This document shows, in pieces, positions 7,452-16,173 of a stretch of 64,000 bases of DNA. This stretch comes from Dechloromonas denitrificans (GTDB taxonomy: Bacteria; Pseudomonadota; Gammaproteobacteria; Burkholderiales; Rhodocyclaceae), in contig NZ_CP075185.1 of the NCBI RefSeq assembly GCF_020510685.1, forward strand, positions 4,295,001-4,359,000, given 5' to 3'. Position 1 is the first letter of the stretch; the number at the start of each line of letters is the position of its first letter. The translations under genes and the position numbers were made by a program. The notes beneath the pieces are model-generated. The model had not been told where the DNA came from. It ran no database searches and was given only the letters and a program-made list of their open reading frames with translations.

Positions 7452-8048
7452 TCAGCCGGTCAGGCCCTCGCTGCTCAACCAGGCGCGGTAGAGCTGGAGC
7501 GCGACGTGGGCGTCGTTGGCGGCGTAGAGCAGCTGGCGTTCGGTGAGGTTGCGGTTGGCCCAGTTGCTGGTGCCGGTCTTCTTCGATTTTTGCAGTTTCT
7601 GGCCGAAAAAATGCGCCACCGCCACCTTTGCCCCGACCGTGCCCTTGTGGCCCGGCCCGCGCAGCGTTTCGCCGAGGTCGAGGACCTTGCCGAGGGTGAT
7701 GCCGAGGCGCGATTTCAGCGCGCTGCGATCGTTGCCGAGGCCGAAGCCGACTTTCAATACCGTGGCCGACTCGAGAATCGCCCGCAGCACGGTGTGGTCG
7801 CCGGCCCGGGCAATCGGGAAGAGGTAGGCATGCGTGTCGGTGGCGAGCTGAACGAGATGCGGGCCGGTCGACACTTCGCCTTTCAGGAAAGTCGGTTTCG
7901 ACTCGGTATCGAAGCCGATGGCGTCGGCGGCCAGCAATGCCGCCTGTGCTTCCGCCGCCAATTCTGCCGAGACGATCAGGCGCACCCGCTCGAGCGGCAG
8001 GCCGGCGTAGAGGGGCAATTCCGCCTCGGCCAGCGCCGCCCGGCTCAT
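7452..8048 (-). CDS. 3'-5' exonuclease of the RNase D/WRN-type DEDD superfamily
   Basis: The protein is about 198 residues. The first DEDD aspartate pair is in AIGFDTESKPTF, the second in VGFGLGNDRSALKS, and the third in LLYAANDAHVALQLYRAW (DEDDy type, Tyr/Asp spacing as in RNase D). It lacks an HRDC domain, so it is the short stand-alone form. It would trim RNA or DNA 3' ends in the cytoplasm. The start is uncertain: ATG at 8048 follows the upstream gene's stop by 11 bases, whereas an in-frame ATG at 8084 would overlap the esterase gene by 25 bases. The two genes probably form an operon. Confidence 0.85.
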   Translation of the reverse strand: MSRAALAEAELPLYAGLPLERVRLIVSAELAAEAQAALLAADAIGFDTESKPTFLKGEVSTGPHLVQLATDTHAYLFPIARAGDHTVLRAILESATVLKVGFGLGNDRSALKSRLGITLGKVLDLGETLRGPGHKGTVGAKVAVAHFFGQKLQKSKKTGTSNWANRNLTERQLLYAANDAHVALQLYRAWLSSEGLTG

Positions 8049-8059
8049 CACGACATCGC

Positions 8060-8731
8060 TCACCCGAGCCGTCCGTTCAGCCATTGGCCGATGGCCGCGA
8101 TCTCTTCCAGACAGATCGAGTGCGGCATCGGGTATTCCTGCCAGGCCACGGCGTAGCCGCGTTCAACCAGGAAATCGCGCGCCGCCCGGCCGAGCACCGG
8201 GGCCACCACGTCGTCCTGACTGCCGTGCGCGACGAATACCGGTATCGCCCGATTGGCGGCGGTCGCCTCGCGTTCGACCAAGTCGCTTGTCGGCAGGTAG
8301 GTGGACAGCGCGATCAGGCCGGCCAGCGGCGCGGGATGGGTCAGCGCCGTCGTGTAGGCGACCGCGCCGCCCTGCGAAAAGCCGGCGAGAAAGATCCGTT
8401 CGCAGGGAATGCCGCGCGCGTTCTCGCGGGCGATCAAGCGGCGGATCGCCGTCCGCGAATTGACAATGCCGGCCTCGTCGATCCGCCGGCTGGTGCTGTC
8501 CAGCGAAATGATGTCGTACCAGGCCGGCATCACGTAGCCGCCGTTGCAGGTCACCGGAATGGCCGGCGCATCGGGAAAGATGAAGCGCACACCGGGCGTC
8601 GGCGCGAGGCCCAGCTCGGGCACCACCGGCACGAAATCGGAGCCGTCGGCGCCGAGGCCATGCAGCCAGATCACCGAAAACTGCGGATTGGGCGCGGACT
8701 CCATTTCGATGGCGGGCAACAAGTCTTCCAC
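8060..8731 (-). CDS. carboxylesterase/phospholipase-type alpha/beta hydrolase
   Basis: The product is 223 residues from a GTG start. An AGAGGAG ribosome site 6-7 bases upstream decides for this GTG over an ATG ten codons earlier. The oxyanion segment WLHGLGADGSDF, the nucleophile motif GFSQGG, the acid in HGSQDDVV and the catalytic histidine in MPHSI place it in the EstB/YpfH carboxylesterase family, which hydrolyses short-chain esters in the cytoplasm. It is upstream of, and likely cotranscribed with, the exonuclease gene. Confidence 0.9.
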   Translation of the reverse strand: MEDLLPAIEMESAPNPQFSVIWLHGLGADGSDFVPVVPELGLAPTPGVRFIFPDAPAIPVTCNGGYVMPAWYDIISLDSTSRRIDEAGIVNSRTAIRRLIARENARGIPCERIFLAGFSQGGAVAYTTALTHPAPLAGLIALSTYLPTSDLVEREATAANRAIPVFVAHGSQDDVVAPVLGRAARDFLVERGYAVAWQEYPMPHSICLEEIAAIGQWLNGRLG

Positions 8732-8832
8732 TGAATTCTCCTCTGTCCCGATCCGGAACATTCGATTGCATTGCGGCAGAACGCCTGGCGTTCTCCAGGC
8801 GGGCTGGCCGAAGTATCCTTGGCCTTTTGACG

Positions 8833-9090
8833 ATGAGCAAGTTTATGCGACCGCGCCGCCCGAAAGGCTTTATCGACTGGCTGAAAAGCCTGCTCCCGGC
8901 AGCGCCGCCGCCCCCTTCCGAGATCGAGCAGGCGCGCCGGCTAATTGCCGCCATCGACCGCGGCGGCATTCCGCTCAACCCGGCCAGGGTCAATGCCATC
9001 GCCCGCGACCTCGGCCTCGAGGTGGCGAAAAACGCCCCGCTCGAAGCCACCATCCAGCGTCTCCGGGCCGCCATCGAACGCGCCGACTGA
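8833..9090 (+). CDS. small conserved hypothetical protein
   Basis: This 85-residue protein begins MSKFMRPRRPKGFIDWLKSL, with a proline-rich linker (PAAPPPPSE) and then an alpha-helical C-terminal half (RLIAAIDRGGIPLNPARVNA, then AIARDLGLEVAKN). The pattern suggests a small helix-turn-helix-like helical bundle but I recognise no family. It is divergent from the esterase gene, 101 bp away, and both probably use promoters in that gap. Confidence 0.6.
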   Translation: MSKFMRPRRPKGFIDWLKSLLPAAPPPPSEIEQARRLIAAIDRGGIPLNPARVNAIARDLGLEVAKNAPLEATIQRLRAAIERAD

Positions 9091-9233
9091 GCCAACAGCA
9101 CCAATATTTTCAGTGCCTTAGCGCGCTTTTGCCGGTTAACAGCGTACACTGCACTCCTCACGCAGCAGCAAGCGCCCGCCGGGCCGTTTTTCCGCCGCCC
9201 GCCCCCCAGACTCCGAACGACAAAGCTTATTCC

Positions 9234-9752
9234 ATGCACCCAATCCATGATGTTGACGCCCTCCTATTGCTGGCCACGGCTCTTTCTTCCAAGCGGCGCC
9301 CGGCCGAGCTGGTCGAAATCATGGCGGCGATCGACCTGATCAACGACAACATTCCGGCCGAGGCCAAACTGGCCGAAGCCATCTCCCGACTCGCCGTGCA
9401 CGGCCTGATCTGCAGCGTCGACGGCCGCCTGGCACTGAGTCCGGCCGCCCAGCAGATCATCGAGAACCTGCCGCGCAAGGCGCCGAACGACGAACGCCTG
9501 TTCAGCATCAAGGACCAGTTGTCGATCTATACCCCGGCGGCCCTGTGCGCCCCGGTTGTCCTGACGACCGACGAACTGCGCGCCGCCATGCTGGCCCACC
9601 GCGCAGCCGCCGCCAGCACCGCCAAGAACCTGCTGGTGCCGAAGCCGAAGCCGGAAGACAAATCGCTGCAGCGGCCCGGCCAACGCCAGCGCAAACCGAT
9701 GCCGACCGGCCGCAAGCCGCTCTCGCCGGCTGCCCGCAAACGCAAGCCCTGA
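9234..9752 (+). CDS. conserved hypothetical protein (winged-helix-like N-terminus, basic tail)
   Basis: The product is 172 residues. Residues ~5-80 look like a winged-helix unit (LLLLATALSSKRRPAELVEI, IPAEAKLAEAISRLAVHGLI, and the GRLALSPAAQQIIENLP wing). After a middle region the last ~40 residues are strongly basic (KPKPEDKSLQRPGQRQRKPM and onwards), suggesting nucleic-acid binding. The stop is 8 bp before the dbpA GTG, so the two are almost certainly cotranscribed, which points to an RNA- or ribosome-related role. No specific family is recognised. Confidence 0.65.
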   Translation: MHPIHDVDALLLLATALSSKRRPAELVEIMAAIDLINDNIPAEAKLAEAISRLAVHGLICSVDGRLALSPAAQQIIENLPRKAPNDERLFSIKDQLSIYTPAALCAPVVLTTDELRAAMLAHRAAAASTAKNLLVPKPKPEDKSLQRPGQRQRKPMPTGRKPLSPAARKRKP

Positions 9753-9760
9753 GCCGCACC

Positions 9761-11167
9761 GTGAGCGATACCGAGAACCAACAACCCGCCGCCGGGCAAG
9801 CCTTCAGCGAACTGCCCCTGACGCCGGCCATGCTGGCCAACCTGAGCCAGCTCAATTACCTGACGATGACGCCGATCCAGGCGGCCAGCCTGCCGCTGGC
9901 CCTGGCCGGGCACGACCTGATCGCCCAGGCCAAGACCGGCAGCGGCAAGACCGCCGCCTTCGCGCTGCCCCTGCTGACCAAGCTGAACACCGCGCGCTTC
10001 GCCGTGCAGGCGATGGTGCTCTGCCCGACCCGCGAACTGGCCGACCAGGTGACGCAGGAAATCCGCCGGCTGGCGCGCTTCGAAGAGAACATCAAGGTGC
10101 TCTCACTGGTCGGCGGCTCGACCCTGCGCAACCAGGCGAACAGCCTGGAAAACGGCGTCCATATCGTGGTCGGCACGCCCGGCCGGATCATGGATCACAT
10201 GGAACGCGGCTACCTGAAGCTCGACGAACTGACCACGCTGGTCCTCGATGAAGCCGACCGCATGCTCGACATGGGCTTTCACGACGACATCGCCTACATC
10301 GCCAAGCGTTGCCCGGCCAAGCGCCAGACCCTGCTGTTCTCGGCCACCTATCCGGAAGGCATCGCCCAGCTGGCCAAGCAGTTCCTCAAGCAGCCGCAGG
10401 AAGTGAAGCTGCTCGAACAGCACGCCGAAAGCAAGATCCGCCAGCGCTTCTACGAGGTCAAGAACGAGGAGCGGCTGGCCGCCGTCGCCACGCTGCTCAA
10501 GCATTACCGCCCGGTCAGCACGCTGGCCTTCTGCAACACCAAGCAGCAGTGCCGCGACCTGCTCAACGTGCTGCGCGAGAACGGCATCCACGCCCTGACC
10601 CTGAACGGCGACCTGGAACAGCGCGAGCGCGACCAGGTGCTGATCCAGTTCGTCAACAACAGCGTTTCGGTGCTCGTCGCGACCGATGTCGCGGCGCGCG
10701 GCCTCGACATCGCGCAACTCGAAGCGGTGATCAACGTCGACGTGACGCCCGATCCGGAAATCCACATCCACCGCATCGGCCGCACCGGCCGCGCCGATCA
10801 GGACGGTTGGGCACTCAGCCTGTTCAGCCCGAACGACCGCCGGCGCGTCGCGGCGATTGCCGAGGTGACCGGCTGCAAGCTGGAAACGCATCAGCTCGGC
10901 GACCTGCCGGCGGCCGACGAAACGCCGCTGATCCCGCCGATGGTGACGCTGCTGATCCTCGGCGGCCGCAAGGACAAGATCCGTCCCGGCGACATCATGG
11001 GCGCCCTGGCCGGTGAAGCCGGCCTGACCCGCGAGCAGGTCGGCAAGATCACCGTCACCGATCAAACCAGCTACGTCGCCGTGGCCCGTAACGTCGCCCG
11101 CGACACCGTGCGCAAACTGGGCGCCGGCAAGATCAAGGGCAAGTCGGTCAAGGTCAGGTCGCTGTAA
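9761..11167 (+). CDS. dbpA: ATP-dependent 23S rRNA helicase DbpA
   Basis: The product is 468 residues from a GTG start at 9761, eight bases after the preceding stop; the frame is open upstream but overlaps that gene. DEAD-box motifs are complete: TPIQ (37-40), AKTGSGKT (57-64), PTRELADQ, TPGRIMDHME, DEADRMLDMGF, SATYPEG, ARGLDI and HRIGRTGR. The last ~75 residues form the DbpA RNA-binding domain (TLLILGGRKDKIRPGDIMGA, then ITVTDQTSYVAVARN), which recognises hairpin 92 of 23S rRNA. The protein acts in late 50S subunit assembly. Confidence in dbpA rather than a generic rhl gene rests on that C-terminal domain. Confidence 0.93.
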   Translation: MSDTENQQPAAGQAFSELPLTPAMLANLSQLNYLTMTPIQAASLPLALAGHDLIAQAKTGSGKTAAFALPLLTKLNTARFAVQAMVLCPTRELADQVTQEIRRLARFEENIKVLSLVGGSTLRNQANSLENGVHIVVGTPGRIMDHMERGYLKLDELTTLVLDEADRMLDMGFHDDIAYIAKRCPAKRQTLLFSATYPEGIAQLAKQFLKQPQEVKLLEQHAESKIRQRFYEVKNEERLAAVATLLKHYRPVSTLAFCNTKQQCRDLLNVLRENGIHALTLNGDLEQRERDQVLIQFVNNSVSVLVATDVAARGLDIAQLEAVINVDVTPDPEIHIHRIGRTGRADQDGWALSLFSPNDRRRVAAIAEVTGCKLETHQLGDLPAADETPLIPPMVTLLILGGRKDKIRPGDIMGALAGEAGLTREQVGKITVTDQTSYVAVARNVARDTVRKLGAGKIKGKSVKVRSL

Positions 11168-11171
11168 ACCG

Positions 11172-11192
11172 GGAGAGGGCGGCGCCCTCTCC
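11172..11192. terminator. hairpin after dbpA
   Basis: GGAGAGGGC and GCCCTCTCC form a perfect 9-bp stem with a GGC loop, 4 bp after the dbpA stop and just before the end of the convergent gene. There is no U-tract, so termination strength is uncertain. Confidence 0.45.
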
Positions 11193-11203
11193 GCCGGCGG
11201 CAC

Positions 11204-11836
11204 TCAGGCTAGGTCTTGCCGAGCTGTAGTGGCCGGTCGGACCGTAAATACCTGCGGGTCGTCGCCGTGCTCCAGCAACAGGCAACGCACCCGCGCCTGC
11301 CACAGGCTGCCGAATCGTTGCAATGCGGCCGCGTCGCCGCGCCCTTCGAGGCACTGGCGCATCAGCAGCGGCATTTCCGGGGCGACCGGGATGGAGCCGG
11401 CGTCGCAGGCGACATCGACCGCCAAGACGCTGTCGAGACGCGAGAAGCGCAGCTCGAGCGGAATTTCGGCAGCGAAATGCATCAGGTTCTGCCGCCCGAA
11501 CTGTCCGGCCAGCCCTTTGAACCCGCCCTGCGCCGCAGCGCCGGTAAGCAGCGAAACCACACTGCCGATCACGCCGGTGACGCCGGCCTCGACGCCGCCG
11601 CGCAAATTGACGCGGATGTTGCCGCGGCATGGCAGCTCATCCGGATAGAGCACCTGCAGCGCCAGACGGGTCATGTTCCAGGCGGCGGCCACCGTCGGAC
11701 AGGAGTGCCCGGCCAGCCGGATGGCATCGAGATAGCGATATTCGAAAATGCCGTCGTCACTGGCACCGAGGAAGACGGCCAGCGGATCGCGCAGCCGGAT
11801 AACGGGAATTTCAGCAAAGAATGCAGGATAGGACAT
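11204..11836 (-). CDS. FmdE-like conserved hypothetical protein
   Basis: The product is 210 residues from ATG 11836. The recognisable element is LAGHSCPTVAAAWNMTRLAL near residue 45-65, a His-Cys pattern like that of the FmdE (formylmethanofuran dehydrogenase subunit E) superfamily, where the H and C residues bind metal. It is followed by CRGNIRVNLRGGVEAGV and GGFKGLAGQFGRQNLM. The bacterium is not expected to make methanofuran, so the role is unknown; FmdE-like proteins occur widely in molybdenum- or sulfur-metabolising bacteria. The family call is tentative. Convergent with dbpA. Confidence 0.6.
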   Translation of the reverse strand: MSYPAFFAEIPVIRLRDPLAVFLGASDDGIFEYRYLDAIRLAGHSCPTVAAAWNMTRLALQVLYPDELPCRGNIRVNLRGGVEAGVTGVIGSVVSLLTGAAAQGGFKGLAGQFGRQNLMHFAAEIPLELRFSRLDSVLAVDVACDAGSIPVAPEMPLLMRQCLEGRGDAAALQRFGSLWQARVRCLLLEHGDDPQVFTVRPATTARQDLA

Positions 11837-11985
11837 GATCGGCCTTGTCTCGGAGAGTGGTTCGGCGCCGTGCATTGCCGCTTGGCTTGCCTCGCCGATT
11901 AGTTGAGCAGTTTACTCAAGCAATTGATCAAGGGTTTGATCCCCGTCACAAAATCGCGGCGCGATGAACCGGGCGACCGGCCGGC

Positions 11986-12627
11986 TTAACGACCACCGGG
12001 CGACGCCAGTCCGACCTTCTGCAACTCTCGGTGGATGCCTGCCGCCATCTGCCGATAGCCCTCGGCGTTGGGATGGATCTGGTCGGCGCAGAGCTCGGGC
12101 CGGCTCAGGATGCCGGAAAACACGTCGCTGACGATGACCACCCGCTCCTCTTCCGCCAGCTCCTGATAGATCGGCGCGTCGGACGGCTTGCCGGCCACTA
12201 CGCCGAGCAGGGATAGTTCCGGCACGGCGACCAGCACAACTTGCGCCCCGGAGGCCCTGGCGGCCTGAACGAGATGGCGCACATCCTCCTTGACCACCTT
12301 GACCGAACGGCGGCGCAGGAAGTCATTGCCGCCGATTTCGATGATCACCACGGCTGGCCGGTGCGCATCGAGCAAGGCCGGCATGCGCGCCCGGGACGCT
12401 TCGGCGGTATCGCCCGGGATGCCGGCATTCTCGACTTGCCAGCCGGTCAGCCCGGCTAGCAATGTCGGCCAGTCCTCGCCAGCCGCGGCGCCGGTCCCGA
12501 AGGTGACGCTGTCACCGAAAGCGAGGACCGTTTTGCCCGGCGGGATGGTGGGCAAGCGCGGGGCTTTGCCGCAGCCGCCGAGGACGACCGAAACGGCCAG
12601 CCAGCCAAGCAGTGCCCGGCGTTTCAT
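11986..12627 (-). CDS. SGNH/GDSL-family arylesterase/thioesterase, lipoprotein
   Basis: The product is 213 residues. The N-terminus MKRRALLGWLAVSVVLGGC is a lipoprotein signal with lipobox LGGC, so the enzyme is probably membrane-anchored. SGNH blocks are all visible: FGDSVTFGTGAA (block I Ser), GIPGDTAEA (block II Gly), IEIGGNDFL (block III Asn) and DQIHPNAEGY (block V Asp/His). This is the TesA/arylesterase family acting on short acyl esters or thioesters in the periplasm. ATG 12627 is chosen because it gives the leader; upstream in-frame codons overlap the luciferase-like gene's end. Confidence 0.88.
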   Translation of the reverse strand: MKRRALLGWLAVSVVLGGCGKAPRLPTIPPGKTVLAFGDSVTFGTGAAAGEDWPTLLAGLTGWQVENAGIPGDTAEASRARMPALLDAHRPAVVIIEIGGNDFLRRRSVKVVKEDVRHLVQAARASGAQVVLVAVPELSLLGVVAGKPSDAPIYQELAEEERVVIVSDVFSGILSRPELCADQIHPNAEGYRQMAAGIHRELQKVGLASPGGR

Positions 12628-12676
12628 CGAAACCGGGCCCGGCCTTCGCGAATCGTCAGCGGCCAATCCGCTCAAA

Positions 12677-13678
12677 TCACCCGGCGCACACTGCCGCGGC
12701 AATATCCAGCGAACGCAGCCGGAGATCGGCATCGAAGATGTCGCAAACCAGCATCAGCTCGTCCGCCTGCGTCGCCTGGAGCAAGCCGGTCAGACCGGCG
12801 CGCACCGCTTCCGGCCCGCCGATCACCGCCGCCCCGAGAAAGTCGTCAATCGCGCGGCGCTCCTGCGGCGCCAACTGGGCCAGGAAATCTGCGACCGGTG
12901 GCGGCAGGCAACGGCGGTCGCCGCGCAGGATGCCCAGGACGCGCTGATAGGTGCTGCTCGCCAGGAACTCGGCCTCCTCGTCGGTCGGCGCGGCAATCAG
13001 CGGCACGCCGATGATGACGTAAGGTTCGGCCAGACTCGGCGACGGCCGGAATTGGCTGCGGTACAGGGCTATGGCCTGGAGCAGCTGGGCCGGCGCGAAA
13101 TGCGAAGCGAAGGCATAGGGCAAGCCGCGCTCGGCCGCCAGGCGGGCCGAGAACAGGCTGGAGCCGAGCAACCAGATCGGCACCCCGGTGCCGGCGCCCG
13201 GCATCGCGACGACCCGCTGACCGGCTTGCGGCGTGCCGAGCAATTGCTGCAACTCGGCGACATCGCGCGGAAAATCCGCTTCCGTCTCGACCCGGTCGCG
13301 GCGCAGCGCCCGCATGGTCAGCTGATCGGTGCCCGGGGCGCGGCCGAGGCCGAGATCGATACGGTTCGGGTAGAGCTCGGCCAGCGTGCCGAAGGCCTCG
13401 GCGACGACGAGCGGCGCGTGGTTGGGCAGCATGACGCCGCCCGAACCGACCCGCATGTGCTTTGTGCCACCGGCGATATAGCCGACCAGAACCGCCGTGG
13501 CGGAACTGGCGATCCCCGGCATGTTGTGATGCTCGGCCAGCCAGTAGCGGGTGAAGCCGAGCGCCTCGACATGCTGCGCCGTGCGCAGCGAAATCGCCAA
13601 AGCCTCGGCAACGGTCCCGCCCTCGCGCACGGCGACGAGGTCGAGCATGGACAACTTCACATCCTGCGGATTTTTCAT
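12677..13678 (-). CDS. LLM-class luciferase-like flavin monooxygenase
   Basis: The product is 333 residues. The family start is present (LSMLDLVAVREGGTVAEAL), with the typical RYWLAEHHNMPGIASSATAV segment, GSGGVMLPNHAPLVVAEAFG and LYPNRIDLGLGRAPGTD. These are the hallmarks of the MsnO8-type LLM oxidoreductases, TIM-barrel enzymes that use reduced FMN or F420. The substrate is unknown. It is 49 bp upstream of the SGNH esterase gene on the same strand, so the two may be cotranscribed. Confidence 0.9.
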   Translation of the reverse strand: MKNPQDVKLSMLDLVAVREGGTVAEALAISLRTAQHVEALGFTRYWLAEHHNMPGIASSATAVLVGYIAGGTKHMRVGSGGVMLPNHAPLVVAEAFGTLAELYPNRIDLGLGRAPGTDQLTMRALRRDRVETEADFPRDVAELQQLLGTPQAGQRVVAMPGAGTGVPIWLLGSSLFSARLAAERGLPYAFASHFAPAQLLQAIALYRSQFRPSPSLAEPYVIIGVPLIAAPTDEEAEFLASSTYQRVLGILRGDRRCLPPPVADFLAQLAPQERRAIDDFLGAAVIGGPEAVRAGLTGLLQATQADELMLVCDIFDADLRLRSLDIAAAVCAG

Positions 13679-13748
13679 GGGGCCGATTGTCCTTGCTTAT
13701 CGCCGTTCTGGCGTCACTTTCATGGGCGCGGCGCGCATCAATCAGCCG

Positions 13749-13777
13749 CCGGCTGTGCCAGGCATCGGCACAGCCGG
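13749..13777. terminator. 11-bp hairpin downstream of the 22-residue ORF
   Basis: CCGGCTGTGCC (13749-13759) pairs perfectly with GGCACAGCCGG (13767-13777). It lies just past the stop of the tiny gene on the minus strand. No T-run is seen, so it is either a weak terminator or an RNA-stabilising stem. Confidence 0.4.
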
Positions 13778-13787
13778 CCCTGGCAAA

Positions 13788-13856
13788 CTAGCCGGCAACC
13801 GGCTTCGGTTGCGGTTTCTTGCCCTTCGATTCCTTCTTCTTGTCCTTGCTTCCCAT
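13788..13856 (-). CDS. tiny lysine-rich protein (22 aa)
   Basis: An ATG preceded by CTAGGAGAG encodes MGSKDKKKESKGKKPQPKPV followed by AG and stop. It is too short for most gene finders, but it has a good ribosome site, a strong stem-loop right after the stop and a strongly biased basic composition. Similar short MGSKDKKK-type peptides are familiar from betaproteobacterial genomes. It could bind nucleic acid or the ribosome; no function is known. Confidence 0.5.
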   Translation of the reverse strand: MGSKDKKKESKGKKPQPKPVAG

Positions 13857-14021
13857 GATGCTCTCCTAGTTAGATCGTGTTTGAACCACGTAATACGCTC
13901 GCTCATCCTAGTATGGATGCCGGCTGTTGACCAGTTTTCGGACATGATCCGTCGTTGCCGGCAGTGGCGGCGGCCGGCCCGGTGGTATGCTGGCGGCCAC
14001 CCAATTCAACGAGAAGCATCC

Positions 14022-14303
14022 ATGGAGAATCTCCTTGCCGGCCTCGCCCTGGCCCTGCTGGTCGGCGCCTGTTACTTCATCTATAGCCGCTCGACCGCGG
14101 CCGCCGAAGCGACGGATGAAGGAGATCTGCAGCGCTACATGGTGGCCAACCGGGAACTGCACCTGCTGCGCATCGACCATGCCGTCTGGGACACCGCCAT
14201 GCGTATCGCGCATGGCGACGAAGGCGTCGCCCGGGCCCGCTACATCCAGCTGCGGGTGCAGCAGATGAAGAACGAAGCCGCGGCGACCAAGGCCGCCCTG
14301 TAG
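14022..14303 (+). CDS. small membrane-anchored hypothetical protein
   Basis: The product is 93 residues. One N-terminal transmembrane helix (LLAGLALALLVGACYFIYS) is followed by a soluble, mostly helical domain (YMVANRELHLLRIDHAVWDT, then ARARYIQLRVQQMKNEAAAT). The orientation is probably N-in. I recognise no family. ATG 14022 follows GAGAAG at a fair distance. Confidence 0.6.
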   Translation: MENLLAGLALALLVGACYFIYSRSTAAAEATDEGDLQRYMVANRELHLLRIDHAVWDTAMRIAHGDEGVARARYIQLRVQQMKNEAAATKAAL

Positions 14304-14312
14304 ACCAGGCTG

Positions 14313-14357
14313 GCGAGCGGCTGTTCGGCGCCGTCATGCGGAGCGACAGCCGCTCGC
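14313..14357. terminator. 12-bp inverted repeat between convergent genes
   Basis: GCGAGCGGCTGT (14313-14324) pairs perfectly with ACAGCCGCTCGC (14346-14357) around a 21-nt loop, 9 bp after the preceding stop. It lies between converging genes without a U-tract and is a plausible bidirectional terminator. Confidence 0.45.
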
Positions 14358-14433
14358 TGAATAATCCAAAAGCTCATTGACGGCCTGCTCCGTCGGCCAG
14401 AACCATCTGGCGGAAGAGCGCCGTTGCTTACCT

Positions 14434-16056
14434 TTAAACGCTCTTCAGCATGCTCGTGGCCACCGCTTCCGCCACCTTGATGCCATCGACCCCGGCCGAC
14501 AGGATGCCGCCGGCGTAGCCGGCACCTTCGCCGGCCGGATAGAGGCCGCGCGTGTTCAGGCTCTGGAAGTCGTCGCCGCGCTTGATGCGGATCGGCGACG
14601 AGGTGCGGGTTTCGACGCCGGTCATCACCGCGTCGTCCATCGCAAAACCGCGGATCTGCTTGTCGAAGGCGGGCAGCGCTTCGCGCAGCGCAGTGACGAC
14701 GAAGTCCGGCAGGCAGAGCGACAGGTCGGTCCAATGGACGCCCGGCGTGTAGGACGGCTCGACGCCACCCGGCGCGACCGACGGCCGGCCGGCGAGGAAA
14801 TCGCCGACGCGCTGGGCTGGCGCCGCGTAGCTGCCGCCGCCGGCGACGAAGGCGGCCGATTCCCAGCGCCGCTGGAATTCGATGCCGGCCAGCGGATGAC
14901 CGGGGTAATCGACCTCCGGCGAGATGTCGACGACGATGCCGCTGTTGGCGTTGCGTTCGGCGCGCGAATACTGGCTCATGCCGTTGGTCACGACGCGGCC
15001 GGGTTCCGAGGTGGCGGCGACCACCGTGCCGCCCGGGCACATGCAGAAGCTGTAGGCGGTGCGGCCGTTGGCGCAGTGATGAACCAGCTTGTAGTCGGCG
15101 GCGCCGAGCAGCGGGTGGCCGGCCGCCGGGCCGAAGCGGGCGCGGTCGATCAGCGACTGTGGGTGTTCGATGCGGACGCCGATCGAGAACGGCTTGGCCT
15201 CGATATAGACACCATGGTCGAACAGCATCTGGAAGGTGTCGCGAGCACTGTGCCCGACGGCCAGCACGACATGGTCAGTGGCGATGCGCTCGCCGCCGGC
15301 CAGCACGACGCCACGCACCTGACCGTTGCCGTCGGCATCGCGGTCAATGTCGATTTCCTCGACCTTGCTGCCGAAACGCACTTCGCCGCCCAGTTCGAAA
15401 ATATTGGCGCGCATCTTCTCGACCATGCTGACCAGCCGGAAGGTGCCGATATGCGGCTTGTTCACATAGAGGATTTCCTCCGGCGCCCCGGCCTTGACGA
15501 ATTCCTCCAGCACCTTGCGACCGTGGTGCAGCGGGTCCTTGATCTGGCTGTACAGCTTGCCGTCGGAAAAAGTGCCGGCGCCGCCCTCGCCGAACTGCAC
15601 GTTGGAATCGGGATTCAGCTTGCCCTGGCGCCACAGGCCCCAGGTGTCCTTGGTCCGCTCGCGCACCGCCTTGCCGCGTTCGAGAATGATCGGGCGAAAG
15701 CCCATCTGGGCGAGCAGCAGCCCGGCGAACAGGCCGCACGGGCCGGTGCCGATGACCACCGGACGCGCCGCCAGGTCGGCCGGCGCGTGGGCGACGAAAC
15801 GGTAGGTGGTGTCCGGCCTCGGCATGACGTTGCGCAGGTCCGCCAGGCGGGCGAGCAGCGCCGCCTCGTCACGCACTTCGACGTCGAGCGCGTAGATCAG
15901 CGCGATCGCCGTTTTTTTCCGCGCATCGCAACTGCGGCGGTAGATCGAATAGTTGACCACGTCGCCCGCCGCGACGCCCAAGCGCTGGCAGATGGCGGCA
16001 AGGATCTCGCCAGGGGCGTGATCGAGCGGGAGCTTTACTTCATTCAGTCTCAACAT
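14434..16056 (-). CDS. FAD-dependent dehydrogenase, COG2509 type
   Basis: The product is 540 residues. The N-terminal ~90 residues (LRLNEVKLPLDHAPGEILAA and onward to SIYRRSCDARKK) are the small accessory domain typical of this family. The dinucleotide fold follows: PVVIGTGPCGLFAGLLLAQM and LERGKAVRERTKDTW. Later FAD contacts include VQFGEGGAGTFSDGKL and the C-terminal GLYPAGEGAGYAGGILSAGV. Members are widespread uncharacterised flavoproteins resembling electron-transfer flavoprotein dehydrogenases or thiazole-biosynthesis oxidoreductases. It is cytoplasmic, and no neighbour suggests a substrate. Confidence 0.88.
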   Translation of the reverse strand: MLRLNEVKLPLDHAPGEILAAICQRLGVAAGDVVNYSIYRRSCDARKKTAIALIYALDVEVRDEAALLARLADLRNVMPRPDTTYRFVAHAPADLAARPVVIGTGPCGLFAGLLLAQMGFRPIILERGKAVRERTKDTWGLWRQGKLNPDSNVQFGEGGAGTFSDGKLYSQIKDPLHHGRKVLEEFVKAGAPEEILYVNKPHIGTFRLVSMVEKMRANIFELGGEVRFGSKVEEIDIDRDADGNGQVRGVVLAGGERIATDHVVLAVGHSARDTFQMLFDHGVYIEAKPFSIGVRIEHPQSLIDRARFGPAAGHPLLGAADYKLVHHCANGRTAYSFCMCPGGTVVAATSEPGRVVTNGMSQYSRAERNANSGIVVDISPEVDYPGHPLAGIEFQRRWESAAFVAGGGSYAAPAQRVGDFLAGRPSVAPGGVEPSYTPGVHWTDLSLCLPDFVVTALREALPAFDKQIRGFAMDDAVMTGVETRTSSPIRIKRGDDFQSLNTRGLYPAGEGAGYAGGILSAGVDGIKVAEAVATSMLKSV

Positions 16057-16173
16057 GCGAACAGATCCGGAAACCCCGGTGGCAACGGCACCACGACGGC
16101 GGCAAGCCGACTATTCTACCCGCTCGAAAACTTCCGGCCCGGCCGGCCGCCAAAACGGGGGCCGGCAGCCGGC

